This document shows, piece after piece, positions 12,590 to 23,904 of a DNA stretch of 64,000 nucleotides (positions within the stretch are counted from its first letter, which is position 1; each line of letters begins with the position of its first letter). A model generated the notes under the pieces. It was not told where the DNA came from, ran no database searches, and was given only the letters and a program-made list of their open reading frames with translations. The translations under genes and the position numbers were made by a program. The DNA is from Prionace glauca (lineage: Eukaryota > Chordata > Chondrichthyes > Carcharhiniformes > Carcharhinidae), in NCBI GenBank assembly GCA_037974335.1, contig CM075760.1, positions 52,495,451-52,559,450 of the forward strand, read 5' to 3'.

Positions 12590-12775
12590 CACTAAAGGAC
12601 AATTCAACATGGCCACTCCAACTAACCTGTACATCTTTGGACTGTAGGAAGAAAGCAGTAAACCTGGAGGAACTCCACGCACATACGGGGTGAATGTGTA
12701 AACACCACACAGTTACACAAGGCTTAAGTGGAACCTGTGTCCCTCACAGTGTGAGGTACCAGTGCTTACCACTAT
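12590..12775 (-). mobile_element. Truncated V-SINE/HE1-type SINE
   Basis: The antisense core is recognisable (CATCTTTGGACTGTAGGAAG, AACCTGGAGGAACTCCACGC, then GTGAGGTACCAGTGCTTACC as the complement of the tRNA head). Old copy. Confidence 0.7.
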
Positions 12776-14672
12776 GTAAATAATTATTAATTTTAGCATG
12801 ATATTGTAATTTATTCAGTATTTATTGTACATTCTGTGTCTCAGTCAATAAATAAAGTTAATGAATGGCCCTGGACGCTCTTGAATGTGATGTACAGCTG
12901 GTCATTCCGCTGCCAAGGCAATGCATCTTTCAAATGATTCACTGAACTTCTCTCTTTCTCTGTCTCAGACTGAACCTAAATCAGATAACCTCTCTCCTCT
13001 CTCTCAGTCTCCATTAACTCACACAGGTTCCCAGGAGACGGATCTGACTCCGAGACTATTTCTTTTTTCTTCCTTAAGGCACCTTGTGACTGAAAAGATA
13101 AAGCACAAAAATCTCAGCAGAAGTAAATTCATTGTAGGAACTTAACCATTTCACTCAATTAACCTCTCTCCTCTATTTCTCACACACAACACCCAGCACA
13201 CTTAAACTTTCTATTTCGGAATGTCTCTGCGGATAAAAAATGTTGCTTTAATTTTTTCTCTTTTCCCTCAATCGTAACCTTCAGTCCATCTTCCCTTCAA
13301 TTAATCTGTTTAAACACCAAATATGATCATTTTCTTGATTCATTAATATGGGAATGGGGCTGACTGTAATGCTGAGACCGGCAGCAATCTGTGTGACTGT
13401 TCTTGATGCTTTCAGAGTGAGCTCACCCTCACAGGCAGGAAGACTGTTCACGGTGATAACATCAAACTGGCCCCGGTTGTTTCATTCTCAGGTAACACAA
13501 CTTCCTGTTTCTCTGCTGCCAGTTCCAAACCGCACATCTCCCTTCCGAGCAGAAAATAAATCCAGAGACCACAATCTGGTGAGACCATCTGTCAATGCGG
13601 CTTACATCTGCCCACAGAGTCAGGGCAGAGTCAGACAGGTCACATTGCGGTGACATTTACAAATGAGCCTGGTGTGATCTGGTTAAAGTTTCCATTCCCG
13701 GACATAACTGGATGGTCAGTGGATCAGTCACTGAACTCCCCCGGGATCTGTGAAGGGAGGGAATGATAGCTGTTATCTTTCGTTGTTTGATCATTTTCTC
13801 TCCATCTGCTATTTATTTTTGTTCCTCAGCTTTTATCTGTCAGCCCCCCCGGTTTGCTTTCTCGTAACTCTCCCGGTGTCTTTATCTCCTTGTCAGTCTT
13901 TTCAACACATTTATTAGTGTTCATAATCATGAAGTTGTGATTGGGTTAATTAAAGGGAGAATCTTTCAACTGGGGGACGGTCAGCAACCAATGGGCACAA
14001 ATTTATTTTATTGAGCAGCGAGACAGAAAGATAAGTGTTTACTTTTACACAGTAGTTGTGATGAAAATGGAATGAACAGCGTGGAAGGGTGATGGAATTA
14101 GATTTCACAGAAACTTTGGAAAATAAATTCGATATATCCTTCATGGGATGAAGTTTTGAAGGATTCTCGAGAATGGGAGAATTTTAAGGTTCATCTATAT
14201 CAGTGTCCCAGCATCCTTTTTGTGTCTCTCCCTGTCCTTCATTAAAACGGAATAAAATGGAATATTTATACAACTGTCGTCTTGTGCTAATCTTATCTTT
14301 TGACAGAACCTGTGTGTTGTGTGTGTGAGTGTGTGTGTTTGTGTGTGTGTGTGTGTAATTGCCAAGAACCATTCCGAAAGTCGATTCTATTTACAAAACG
14401 TCACTTTGAACAGATTAGCATCGGATCAAACTTTTTTTTTTCGGAAAAACACAATAATCCTTAACATTTATTGCACTGCTTTTCTCCCTCTGATGAGGGT
14501 TTCATAGTTCGTCGTTTCAGTCCTCGTGAATACAAGCCTCAGTCAGATGGCATCAGTCACTCTTGCGGTTGTGGTAGGGATTCCAATCCGTGTTTGCCAA
14601 ACAAATCCCTGCCTCACTCCTCAAGACGAAGAAACCTGCTCTCAGGCCCCAGAAATGATTCCTTCCTCATGT
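12776..14672. other. Unassigned sequence with a (TG)n tract
   Basis: No exon with convincing splice sites and conserved protein motifs is visible. A (TG)n microsatellite of about 42 bases lies at 14,314-14,356. Open frames around 13,350-13,650 have no motif I recognise. Confidence 0.5.
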
Positions 14673-15260
14673 CAGGTTCCAGTCTGACTCCGGGCCCAGC
14701 TGTCTCTGTCAGTGATACACTGGGGCCAGTCATTCACATTGTAATGTTCTAATCTTCAGGTCCCAGTCTGACTCCGGGCCCAGCTGTCTCTGTCAGTGAT
14801 ACACTGGGGCCAGTCATTCACATTGTAATGTTCTAATTCTCAGATCCCAGTCTGACTCCGGGCCCAGCTGTCTCTGTCAGTGATACACTGGGGCCAGTCA
14901 TTCACATTGTAATGTTCTAATTCTCAGGTTCCAGTCTGACTCTGGGCCCAGCTCTCTCTGTTAGTGATACACTGGGGCCAGTCATTCACATTGCAATGTT
15001 CTAATTCTCAGGTTCCAGTCTGACTCCGGGCCCAGCTGTCTCTGTCAGTGATACACTGGGGCCGGTCATTCACATTGTAATGTTCTAATTCTCAGGTTCC
15101 AGTCTGACTCTGGGCCCAGCTCTCTCTGTTAGTGATACACTGGGGCCAGTCATTCACATTGTAATGTTCTAATTCTCAGGTCCCAGTCTGACTCCGGGCC
15201 CAGCTGTCTCTGTCAGTGATACACTGAAGCCGGTTATTCAAATTATAATGTTTTAATTCT
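14673..15260. repeat. 84-bp minisatellite, seven units
   Basis: Units start at 14,673, 14,757, 14,841, 14,925, 15,009, 15,093 and 15,177, an exact 84-bp period without indels. Each contains CCAGTCTGACTC, GGGCCCAGCT, GATACACTGGGGCC and CATTCACATTGTAATG with minor changes. Units 4 and 6 share the same variant (ACTCTGGG and CTCTCTGTTAG), so the last part grew as a 168-bp dimer. The last unit is the most diverged. Confidence 0.97.
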
Positions 15261-15544
15261 CTATGATTATTTTTGGAAACCGTCACCCAATCCGTTGTGA
15301 ATTCGAACCTGCATCAGATTTTGCTTCATTTGACCCCTGCCTCTCATTATTGGTCAAATCACTTTCTCTCGAATGATCACACGCACAAAAAATGTTTATT
15401 TAAATGTTATATCATGTTCTGTCTCTCTTACTCTGGATAACTCATACGTTGGTTTACGTGATTCTTCCAGCCAGTTTATGTCATCATTGCGCGAGCATAT
15501 CTGTCTGTATCAGATTAGATTCTTCTGTTGTTGGAGCATTATGT

Positions 15545-15665
15545 TTAATCATTTATAAGGTGTGGGCAGCACTGACATCTGTTGCCCTTCTCTGATTGCC
15601 CCTGACAATGTGGTGATGACCTGCTATCTTGAACCGCTGCAGTCCTTGTTCACCAGGTGATATCA
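15545..15665 (+). repeat. Fragment of a common shark interspersed repeat
   Basis: Contains GTTGCCCTTCTCTGATTGCC and CTTGAACCGCTGCAGTCCTT, the hallmark of a widely dispersed elasmobranch repeat. A second partial copy is at 44,150-44,300. Confidence 0.65.
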
Positions 15666-16039
15666 TTGTTTATATCACATAAGGTCTGGCCACTCTTATG
15701 ATGCACCTGATCCTGATTCATCGCATTACCTAGACTGTACAATCTATACACAGTAGAAAATATTTAAGATGGTTACCATGGAATTGGTGAAGGTAACGGT
15801 TAAACAGAAATATTATTCCTTATCTGGAGAGTGGCAGATGTTTCAATCCTTTGCATCAATAGAAATAAGAAGTCTGAGAATTACAGGTGTAATTATCTCC
15901 TGTCGGCTATATATCCAGGGTCATTTTCACCATCATTTTCACAAATCAGCACACAATTGAGTCGTACATCAGGAAGTTTATTGAGACACTGAGAAGATCA
16001 ATTTTCGTAATCTCCTCGTCATTCGAGATGTGATTTATC

Positions 16040-16747
16040 CATTTTCCAATAGATCTCTAAACACAGATAAGTTAACGCCAGGAACAAAATAGTGAGGCTG
16101 TAATCATGCTTAACGCATGAGCAAACAACAGAATGGTTGTCAATAAATAGTTACATATTAAATGCTCTTCAGGTGAAATACATGAACTCTTTGGTGTTTC
16201 CATGCATTCATGGAAGGCAGAGATGGGCTGAAGGTTATGATTGGGAAAACTGAAGGGGAATTGCTAAAAGAGATCATTTCTCCAAAGGTGGGTATTAGAA
16301 AATAGAATATTTGAAATAAATAAGCACGCAAATGTCTGTGATGTTTCTTGGACATAGAACCATCGAATTCCTACAGTTCAGAAACACAAATCTGGTCCAC
16401 CGAGTCTGTGTCCCACCCAGCTTCTCCCCTCTGCCATATCCCCGTTAGCCCCACACAGTTACCATGGCTAATCCACATATTCTAAGGGAAAATAACGGAC
16501 AATTTTGCATGGTCAATTCAACTAATATGATCTGTTGTAATATAAACAAGGGACGGGTTTTGTGCAGTGATACGGAGACAGTCGAATGCATCAGATATCG
16601 ATACAGCACCTGTACTAATATGAATGCAGACTGGGCCCAGTTCAGTCATTATTGAGAGAGAGTATGCAGTATATTTCTAACCAGCGTGGTGTTTTCTGAT
16701 ATAATCAGAGATATCCCATACTCAGTTTTGACAAAGACACGGTCTAT
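16040..16747 (+). repeat. Direct repeat copy 1 (pair with 23,905-24,976)
   Basis: About 700 bp matches 23,905-24,976 in the same orientation at roughly 85-90% by eye: shared landmarks are AACAAAATAGTGAGGCTG, GGAAAACTGAAGGGGAATTG, ATAAGCACGCAAATGTCT and GATATCGATACAGCACCTG. It contains an antisense SINE trace (16,355-16,520) and the start of the satellite. It lacks the LINE found in the other copy. Confidence 0.85.
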
Positions 16748-17540
16748 CCTAATATATGCAGAGACAATGTGCGCTGTAATTTAAACTGAGACTGCTTCCA
16801 GCGTATCAGCGCTATCAGAAAATAGGGACATGATCTGGTGTGATATAAGCAGAGATGTGGTCCAGTGGAATAACAAGTGAGACAATACAGAGTAAAACAA
16901 AATTTGAGAAATGATAATGTGTAAAGTGAACAAAGGTATGATGTGGCGCATTAATTATGGAGACAGCGCAATAAAACTGTCCCCTCGTGTAATATTGTCT
17001 GATTCTGGCCATTGTAAGATATAAACTGAGACAAATCCGATGCAGTAGTTCCAAACCAAACCTTTAGATCGATGTAAACTTTGACGGGGCAATTGCAGAA
17101 ATAAATAATTCATGTAACAGAATAATTAGAGACAGGATATTATTCAATATAAACAGGGAGGCGGACTAGTGCAGCAGTGATTGAGAGGCTGTCCATGTTT
17201 CTTTATAAGTGGCAGGTTCCAACAATGTAATAACTGAGACAGAGCCTGGTGTAATGCAAACAGTAACATGTCCCGGTGCATTATCAGGAGTGAGAGGGTC
17301 CAGTGAAGTAACAGCGGAGATATGGAGTTTCATGACATTAGGCGAGAATTAATTCCGTGCTGTCATAACTGTCAGAATGAATGGGGCAATGAGGCTTGGT
17401 GCAGTATTGTAACAACTGGGATTTTGCTGAGTACAGAATCAACTGAGAATTATTGCCAGATAATCAGAAATATCATTTCGTGTCAGAGAAACTGAGTCAC
17501 GTTTAGGATGGACAAAGACTGAGTCTGCTACAGAAATAAC
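16530..17540 (+). repeat. Degenerate tandem satellite, plus orientation
   Basis: A loosely repeating unit of a few tens of bases of the form GTAATATAAACAGAGAC with GGTCCAGTGTAAT-like links recurs about 20 times with heavy decay (for example near 16,835, 16,960, 17,020, 17,110, 17,225 and 17,300). No gene is visible. Confidence 0.6.
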
Positions 17541-17544
17541 TGAG

Positions 17545-18070
17545 ATGATCATCTGTGTCGTGTCGTACCAAAGAGCACAGTTTCACTGCCATCTCCTGGA
17601 TGATATTGCAGGTGTTGTGAAATGCTGATTTCAGTTGCGGTTTCTTATTCTTTGATGAGCTGTATATACAGCTGGTGAGGTCAGCATATATTGGCAATCA
17701 CTAATACATTGAATTTACTGGTTTTCTAGACATCATAGAAGGCACGTAATCGCCAAACACGTGTGCGCCTGGAGTCACCTCTGGGCTAAACTGGGGAATG
17801 ATGGAAGGTTTTCCTTTCGGCAGAATGTTAGAGAATCTGATATATTTCTTGTCATGGCCGCAATTACGGAAACGATCTGTAAATTCAAAACTGTAATTGC
17901 ATTTTAGAACCTTTTCTAGTTGGATTTGAATGTATAGCTTGAGAAATTTGCCTACCCTCGGAATTACTTTCGCAGAGACGTTACCTCTGTGCTACTATCT
18001 TCCTTTCAACATTGATAAAGTATTTACAGCAGAGAAGAAGGCCATTTTGAAGCGTCATGTGTGTGTTGGC
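17545..18070. other. Unassigned sequence, no gene seen
   Basis: AT-rich, without long open frames, tRNA-like elements or preserved transposon ends. Confidence 0.45.
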
Positions 18071-18074
18071 CCTC

Positions 18075-18664
18075 GAAAGGAGCAATTCATCCAATAACAC
18101 TCTGTACCCCACAGTCCAGCATTTTGTTCATTTTCAGACAATTATCCAATCCCATTTTGAAACCATTAATTGGCTCTGCCTGCACCACACTCTCAAACAG
18201 CACATTCCAGGTCTGGGTCACTCACTGTCTGACAATGTTTTTCGTGATGTCTCCGTGTTTCTTCCACCAATTTACTTCAACCCGCTCCCTCTGTGTCAAG
18301 ATCTTTCTGTCATTGACCAGTTTCTCTCTATCAACTCTATCAAGACCCCTCAGGATATTGAATGCCTCGTTAAAGTCACATCAGCAACTTTCAGTCAAGG
18401 AAATTAGTCCGAACCTCTCCAAAATATTTTCGCCACCGAAGTTTCTGATCTCTGGAATTATTCTCCTGTTTTTCTTCCCTGCTTCCAGCCTATTGACTTT
18501 ACATCCTGCCTTACGTTCGGTGCCCCAAATTGGAACGATTTTTTCGGCTGACTATTTTCCATGTGTTAGCTACAAAAATAGCGCAACTTCCTCGCTTCTG
18601 CATTCTTTTCCCCAACAGACAAAAAAAACCTATTCCCTTTTTCTGTCTGAACCTATCTTGCATA
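18075..18664 (-). mobile_element. Old CR1-like LINE fragment (3' region)
   Basis: The segment has the antisense pattern of an older CR1 3' coding region, with a CAATCCCATTTTGAAACCATT block, ATTCCAGGTCTGGGTCACTC (antisense of a WNSLP-like segment) and CCTCTCCAAAATATTTTC. A younger family A LINE has inserted at 18,665. The old copy may continue beyond 19,225. Confidence 0.6.
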
Positions 18665-19224
18665 GTTTTGGGCGCCGCACCTGCGCAAGGATGTTTTGGC
18701 CCTGGAGGGAGTGCAGAGGAGGTTTACTCGGCTGATACCGGAGTTGAGGGGATTGAGCTATGAGGAGAGGCTGAATAAACTAGGCTTGTACTCGTTAGAG
18801 TTTAGAAGAATGAGGGGAGATCTCATTGAGACGTATAAGATGATGAATGGGATGGATAGGATAGAGGTGGAGAGACTGTTCCCGCTCAAAAAAGACAGTA
18901 GGACTAGGGGGCACAGCCTCAAGATAAAGGGGGGGCGGTTTAGAACAGAGTTGAGGAGGAACTTCTTCACTCAAAGGGTGGTGAATCTCTGGAATTCTCT
19001 GCCCGTTGAAGTGGTGGAGGCTGCCTCGCTAAATATTTTTAAGAAACGGGTTGATGGGTTTTTGATAAGAGAAGGGATTAAGGGTTATGGGGAGAGGGCG
19101 GGAAGGTGGAGCTGAGTCACGACAGATCAGCCATGATCTTATTGAATGGCGGGGCAGGCTCGAAGGGCCAGATGGCCTACTCCTGCTCCTATTTCTTATG
19201 TTCTTATGTTCTTATGTTCTTATG
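18665..19224 (+). mobile_element. Young family A CR1 LINE, 560-bp 3' fragment
   Basis: The 5' truncation starts in the codons for FWAPHLRKDVLALEGVQ-type sequence. The remaining 139 codons (LALEGVQRRFTRL ... ERAGRWS, stop TGA) read exactly as the C-terminus of the full-length element at 30,884-35,646, and I find no nucleotide difference in the coding part. It ends in four TTCTTATG-type units. Possible short target duplication around TGCAT at both edges. It is inserted in an older antisense CR1. Confidence 0.95.
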
Positions 19225-19469
19225 CATCATGAACGGTTTATACACATATTCACTCCAGTCCCTCGGCGTCTATATTCACTTTCATGGCCTTTTCATTATT
19301 TCCATTTTTCTCTTCAAATTCTGCTGAACAAAACTAATCATGGAACTTTTCTCTGCAATAGGATAAATATCCAAATTACTCATCCATTCCACCAATTAGT
19401 TTCTTTTTGCGTTCAGAAGTTCTGAATGATCTACTGATGGTTGGCAATGTTTCCAAGTTTTGGATCGTT

Positions 19470-19760
19470 CACAGATTTTGAAAGGCTGGCCTCCACTTCA
19501 AGCTCTCGGGCATTACTATGTCGTGAATTTCAATGTTCATATAACCTTTTCCTGGCAACATGACTGCAAGATTTGTTCTACTCCGAAAAACAGCTACGAA
19601 TTGTTTCCTGGCACTCAGGCAATTTCCTATCCATGTTGCTCCTATCCATTTTATTCTCTGATCTCCACAGTTACTCACAAGGCTGCGGTGCAGCACAGTA
19701 TCACATGACTTTTGGACGCCTATTAAGAGAAATACACTCACAAACTATCTGTTACTCAGC
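19470..19760 (-). mobile_element. CR1-type LINE, short RT fragment
   Basis: The minus-strand frame reads KSCDTVLHRSLVSNCGDQ then WIGNCLSARKQ, the region between RT motif A (usually KAFDTVPH) and the WLSNRRQ block. Only about 90 codons survive. Confidence 0.7.
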
Positions 19761-19984
19761 ATAAAACTCAAACAAGTTAATTAAACTGGATCTGACCTGA
19801 ACAAATACATTCTGGCTGAATTTGTGAAGAAACATATAATTGGGATGATTTCTGCAGTGATGAAGAGAGTGAAGATATAAATGCTAAATGTGCTAACGGC
19901 ACAAAGATAGATCGGAAATTTGGCCGTTGGCGAGGGCAGTGGGCATATCTCGAATATTGTGCACAGTTCTTGTCTCCTTATCTT

Positions 19985-20200
19985 AAAAAAAGTTAATGTG
20001 TTAAAATAATAGTTCAGAGGATTTTCACTAAACCATTGCCAGCTATGTTTGGGTTATCTTATGAGAAAAGGATAGTGACGTCAGGTTTGTACCCAGAGAG
20101 TTCAAAAGAGTAAGAGGCAAATTGACTGAAACCTTCAAAACTCTAAGTGGTGCTAACAGTGTGGATGTTGAACGGAAGTTGACTCTTGTCCAGTGTGTGG
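19985..20200 (+). mobile_element. Old CR1 LINE fragment
   Basis: The plus frame retains PAMFGLSYEKRIVTSGLYP, an eroded version of the conserved RRFTR..PGM.GLSYEERL..LGLYS block, followed by the antisense-free remnant of the RLRGDLIETFK region. Confidence 0.6.
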
Positions 20201-20209
20201 CTGTATTGG

Positions 20210-21990
20210 GTGTGTCTCTGAGTGCAGATATTTTGGGTCTTGTTTCTGCGCCTGTTTCCAATGCTGTACGGTCCACGGGAGGGCGGTCTCCGATCACTTA
20301 TCCAACATCATACTCTCCTTTTGCAGAAAATGACGATTTGCTGATACGAAAATGAGCAGAGAAAATAAATCTTATCAAATCAAATTGCATTTTTTCCATT
20401 CTTTTGATTCAACCTTTAACTTCAATACATTTATTTAACACCAACATCTTCATTCTGAATGAATTTCTCTGAAAGAGACAACATTGAAATGCAAGCATGA
20501 CTGACCAACAAAAGAACTCGTGTCACTGGAGCTATCGCTCCTGTTTTCAATCAGGAAGCAATTCCAGGTCCTCTTCGTTCATCTGCTGCACGCAATCAAC
20601 AAATTGTCATTCCCTGAACCGAATTAAACCCAGGCCGCGATGGTGAGAGGGCTGTTTCCAAACAGATGGACCATTAGGGAAGATAGCGATGGAACATTTA
20701 GCCCGCCTTTCCACTTCATAATTAAAAAAAATATATACACAAGGAATATTTGTTGGAGAAAAGTCATGTCCAGAAAGAACAGGAATGACTCCTTCAGCCA
20801 ATGAAACACTAATTGTTGTTACCTGGAACAAGAAATCGACAGTGAGGTGAAATAGTCTCACAGGTTTTTCATGTGATTTTTTTAATTTCCAAAACTGTCC
20901 AATCTGGTCACTGCTGATACTGTGAAACTTACGAGGTAAACACACAACAGATTCTCGTCACTTCAAACTATCTGCTTTCCACCTCAGCATTTTGCAGATT
21001 TAAAAGCACCGTTCTTTAAAAGTTTTAGACTATCCTCATTGTACTGATTATTACCGACTTGCTGTGTATTTTATATATTGATAAAACCTGTACTTGTAAT
21101 ATAAACAGCAGATGGTAGACATTCTCTGCTGGTGTGGCAGCTTTGTGCGCACATACAATTCTAAACACTTCCATGCTTTCGCTGTTCTGAATTATAGCGA
21201 TTATTGCGTTTGCAAACTTGGAAAATATTTTCAAATCACCTGACTCATTTCAAATTGTTTTTGTTAAATGTTAATGCAGTACATAATCTCACAGCCATAG
21301 GACTTTTACAAACCCTTATGTCTTTAATGATATTATACAACTGCAGTTATAGAGAAATGGAGAAAAATTGGGGCAAGTGCTATTTTCTGAATCTTTGTCA
21401 AACACCTTACTGATATCCATATAGACGACATCAACGGTTCGTTTCAATGCTGGGTCTGGTTAGTCCTGCTCAGCCTCCTAAGTGAGTGAGTTTCTGCAGA
21501 CGGAAGCTCGCCTCTTCCACCACCAGCACTGTGGCCTGAGTTCCCTTTACTGGGAGACAATGTGGTCGAGAGGCTAAACCCGCTGTGTCTGTTTCAGGCC
21601 CTGAGTTTCTCACTGGTGGAGATGGAGAGCAGGAGCTGGAGTGCCTGGAATTCTTTCTGAAGTTCGTGGTGTGCTGGGAATTGATTTTTTTTCTTGCAAT
21701 GGTTGGGGTTTTATGGCTTGTAGATGATTGGAGCATTCCCATGGGAGGGTATCTCCCAAACAGAATTGATAGGAAATAGGCCCTGATAGGAACGTCCCTC
21801 ACAACCACGCGGATCCATTGCCATGATTCTTTACTAATAACCTATCAACTGCCTTTAAGTGCCCCTCCCGGTTGATGGGAATGGCACTGGGTGTCAACTT
21901 CCACCCTTGGAAGATCAGACTTAACTTTGGGCAAAGTGATCTTCCCATGAGAAATTCTGCTTGGGGGCTTCCTGTTGTTGAAGAAGAAAT
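20210..21990. other. Unassigned sequence downstream of the receptor gene
   Basis: No exon recognised. A ~60-bp sliver at 21,385-21,445 (GTCAAACACCTTACTGATATCC) is the antisense of the CR1 FSKAFDK motif. The part next to 21,990 would be the 3' flank or 3' UTR of the minus-strand receptor gene. Confidence 0.45.
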
Positions 21991-21993
21991 CTG

Positions 21994-23569
21994 TTATTCA
22001 GTAAGTAATTTCACAATTGCATTAAATGGAAATCTGATCACATTCTTCAGATCCTCTCTGAATTGTGTCTGGGTCACTGCATAAATGTATGTATTGGTGC
22101 AGCAACTCAGGAGTTGGAGCATAAATCCCAATTCCCGCACAAATGCAGGAATATAAAAATGGATTAAGTTTAAATTATATAATCGTTCACAAAAGGAGTG
22201 GATAAGTAAGATTGACCATAGCAGGATAAAATTTCCTGATAGAGCAAATAGTAAAATAATGGATTTTCTTCTCTTCACTGTCTCTGGGTCCTTTGAACTA
22301 TCCATACGCTTGTGACTCTGAAGTCTCCTGCGGAATTTGGTCGACCCTAGAATGTGTTTAATGGTGAAAACATTCAGCAACAGAATCAACAGAAAAGGAA
22401 TGAACGGTGTTAAAATATAATGCAGATTTTCAACTGCTCCCCATGCTTCAGAATAGAGGACATCAATGTCTACATTACAAAAATGGGGAATATTCTGTAA
22501 CGCATATCTATCATCATACATGAAATACCAGAAAATGTTCTTTACACTGAATAGCACACTCACAGTTCCGAGAACCACTGTTGCAGTTTTCTCAGTGCAG
22601 TATTTTATTTTCAGCTTCTGACAAGTAATAGCCACAAATCGATCAAAGGTGAAAGAGACAGTGAACCAGACAGAGCAATCAGTGACTGCATAAAGCAGCA
22701 CAGCATGGATATTACATATTTTAATATGGTAAATGATTAAAAATTCAAACTTCATGGGAATTTGCCTCAAAATGAGATCGATGATAATGACCAGTAGATC
22801 CGCTGCTGACATGGAAATGAGGTAACGTATCACACTTCTGGAAAGACCACACTTCCCTCGTGACAGGATAAGAATTGTCAATACATTCACTGTAAGGAAG
22901 AGAAACACAATTTATTCGTGTTTTCGACTGAGCACAAGAGAAACAATCTCTCAGGATCCTTGGGAACAGCTGAAACATTTTTATTAAATCCACCCCGGAA
23001 TAGACTGAATTCACCTATTCTGCTCGAGACAAAGTTCACAGCAGAAAAGCCCCGCAATGATGTAGCAAGAAGCCACATTCACCAGTTAATAAAGTCTCCA
23101 ATTTGCTGCCTTCTTCAGATTTGTATGTGGGGGACACAATGGTGCCAGTAGGTTTGGAGCAAATGTTTCTGGTCTGGATGACTCTGCTTTGATTGTGCTG
23201 AAGGCTGTGCAGTTGAAGATGTTAAATCAGCTGATTTGGAATTGGCTGTGAATCATAATACTGGAAATCATGTTACATAACGACAACCGTAAAGTGGAAA
23301 GATTGAAAGTGAATGTCAGGTAGTGTGAGGATAGCTGTGTGGCAAGGAGAAATGTTTCCAGTGCATTCACAGCAACAAACCATGAAGGTTACACAGAATG
23401 ATATCAATAACTGGGTAACATGGACAAGGACAATGAACACAGAGAAATATGACTTACCAGTGACACCAACTACGGCAAGGACAGGGTAGTAAATCCTTTG
23501 GATGTCGTAAAATACCCAAAGAATACGAAGCTCAAGTGGTATAATCCAGAACATGGCTCTGAAATTCAA
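21994..23569 (-). CDS. GPR139-like class A G-protein-coupled receptor, two exons
   Basis: Predicted seven-transmembrane receptor of the GPR139-like group at the plasma membrane. Ligand unknown here; GPR139 itself is known to respond to aromatic amino acids and peptides. Exon 1 is 23,458-23,569 (start Met at 23,567-23,569, or five codons later) and ends at a donor GTAAGT. Exon 2 is 21,994-22,889, after a pyrimidine-rich acceptor ending TTACAG. The join gives ...VVGVT/VNVLTILILSR, which restores the GxxxN of TM1, and 335 codons in one frame. Visible features: SMSAADLLV in TM2, conserved Cys before TM3 (KICNIH), DRF instead of DRY, ECL2 Cys (HFCNVD), TM6 SGNFILLW and TM7 NTYIY with a short amphipathic tail. 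The intron is 568 bp. Close relatives are, to my knowledge, multicopy in sharks. It looks intact. Confidence 0.88.
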
Positions 23570-23904
23570 TGATCGCTGACTGTACTAGAGACCACTCCCA
23601 GTTAAACAATATTGCACACACAGTGAAAATTCCTATTTATAAGTCTTCTAATGTCCCCATTGGAACAATTAAACCGTGTGCTGAGGGACATGAATCACAG
23701 TCTCTGAACAAACACGATGACTTCATCTTTTCTTGCAAATTATATGGTTATTGTCCTTTTTATGCATGTTAAAAAATCCGAATGAAGGCAAACATTTTGG
23801 TTCATGCACCTTGGCAAAAGAAAGGAACATTGATTAACAATGTGTTGCTGAACTGAAGAGAGTTGAAACCGTTGTGAGTATTGCTGTCACACATTGCCAG
23901 CCTA

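Noticed and set aside
13348-13653. Possible exon of about 100 codons
   Set aside because: No recognisable domain, no matching splice sites, and overlapping frames of similar length on the other strand.
15960-16040. Second GPR139-like gene next to repeat copy 1
   Set aside because: I searched 14-16 kb on both strands for the SMSAADLLV, DRF and NTxxY blocks and found none.
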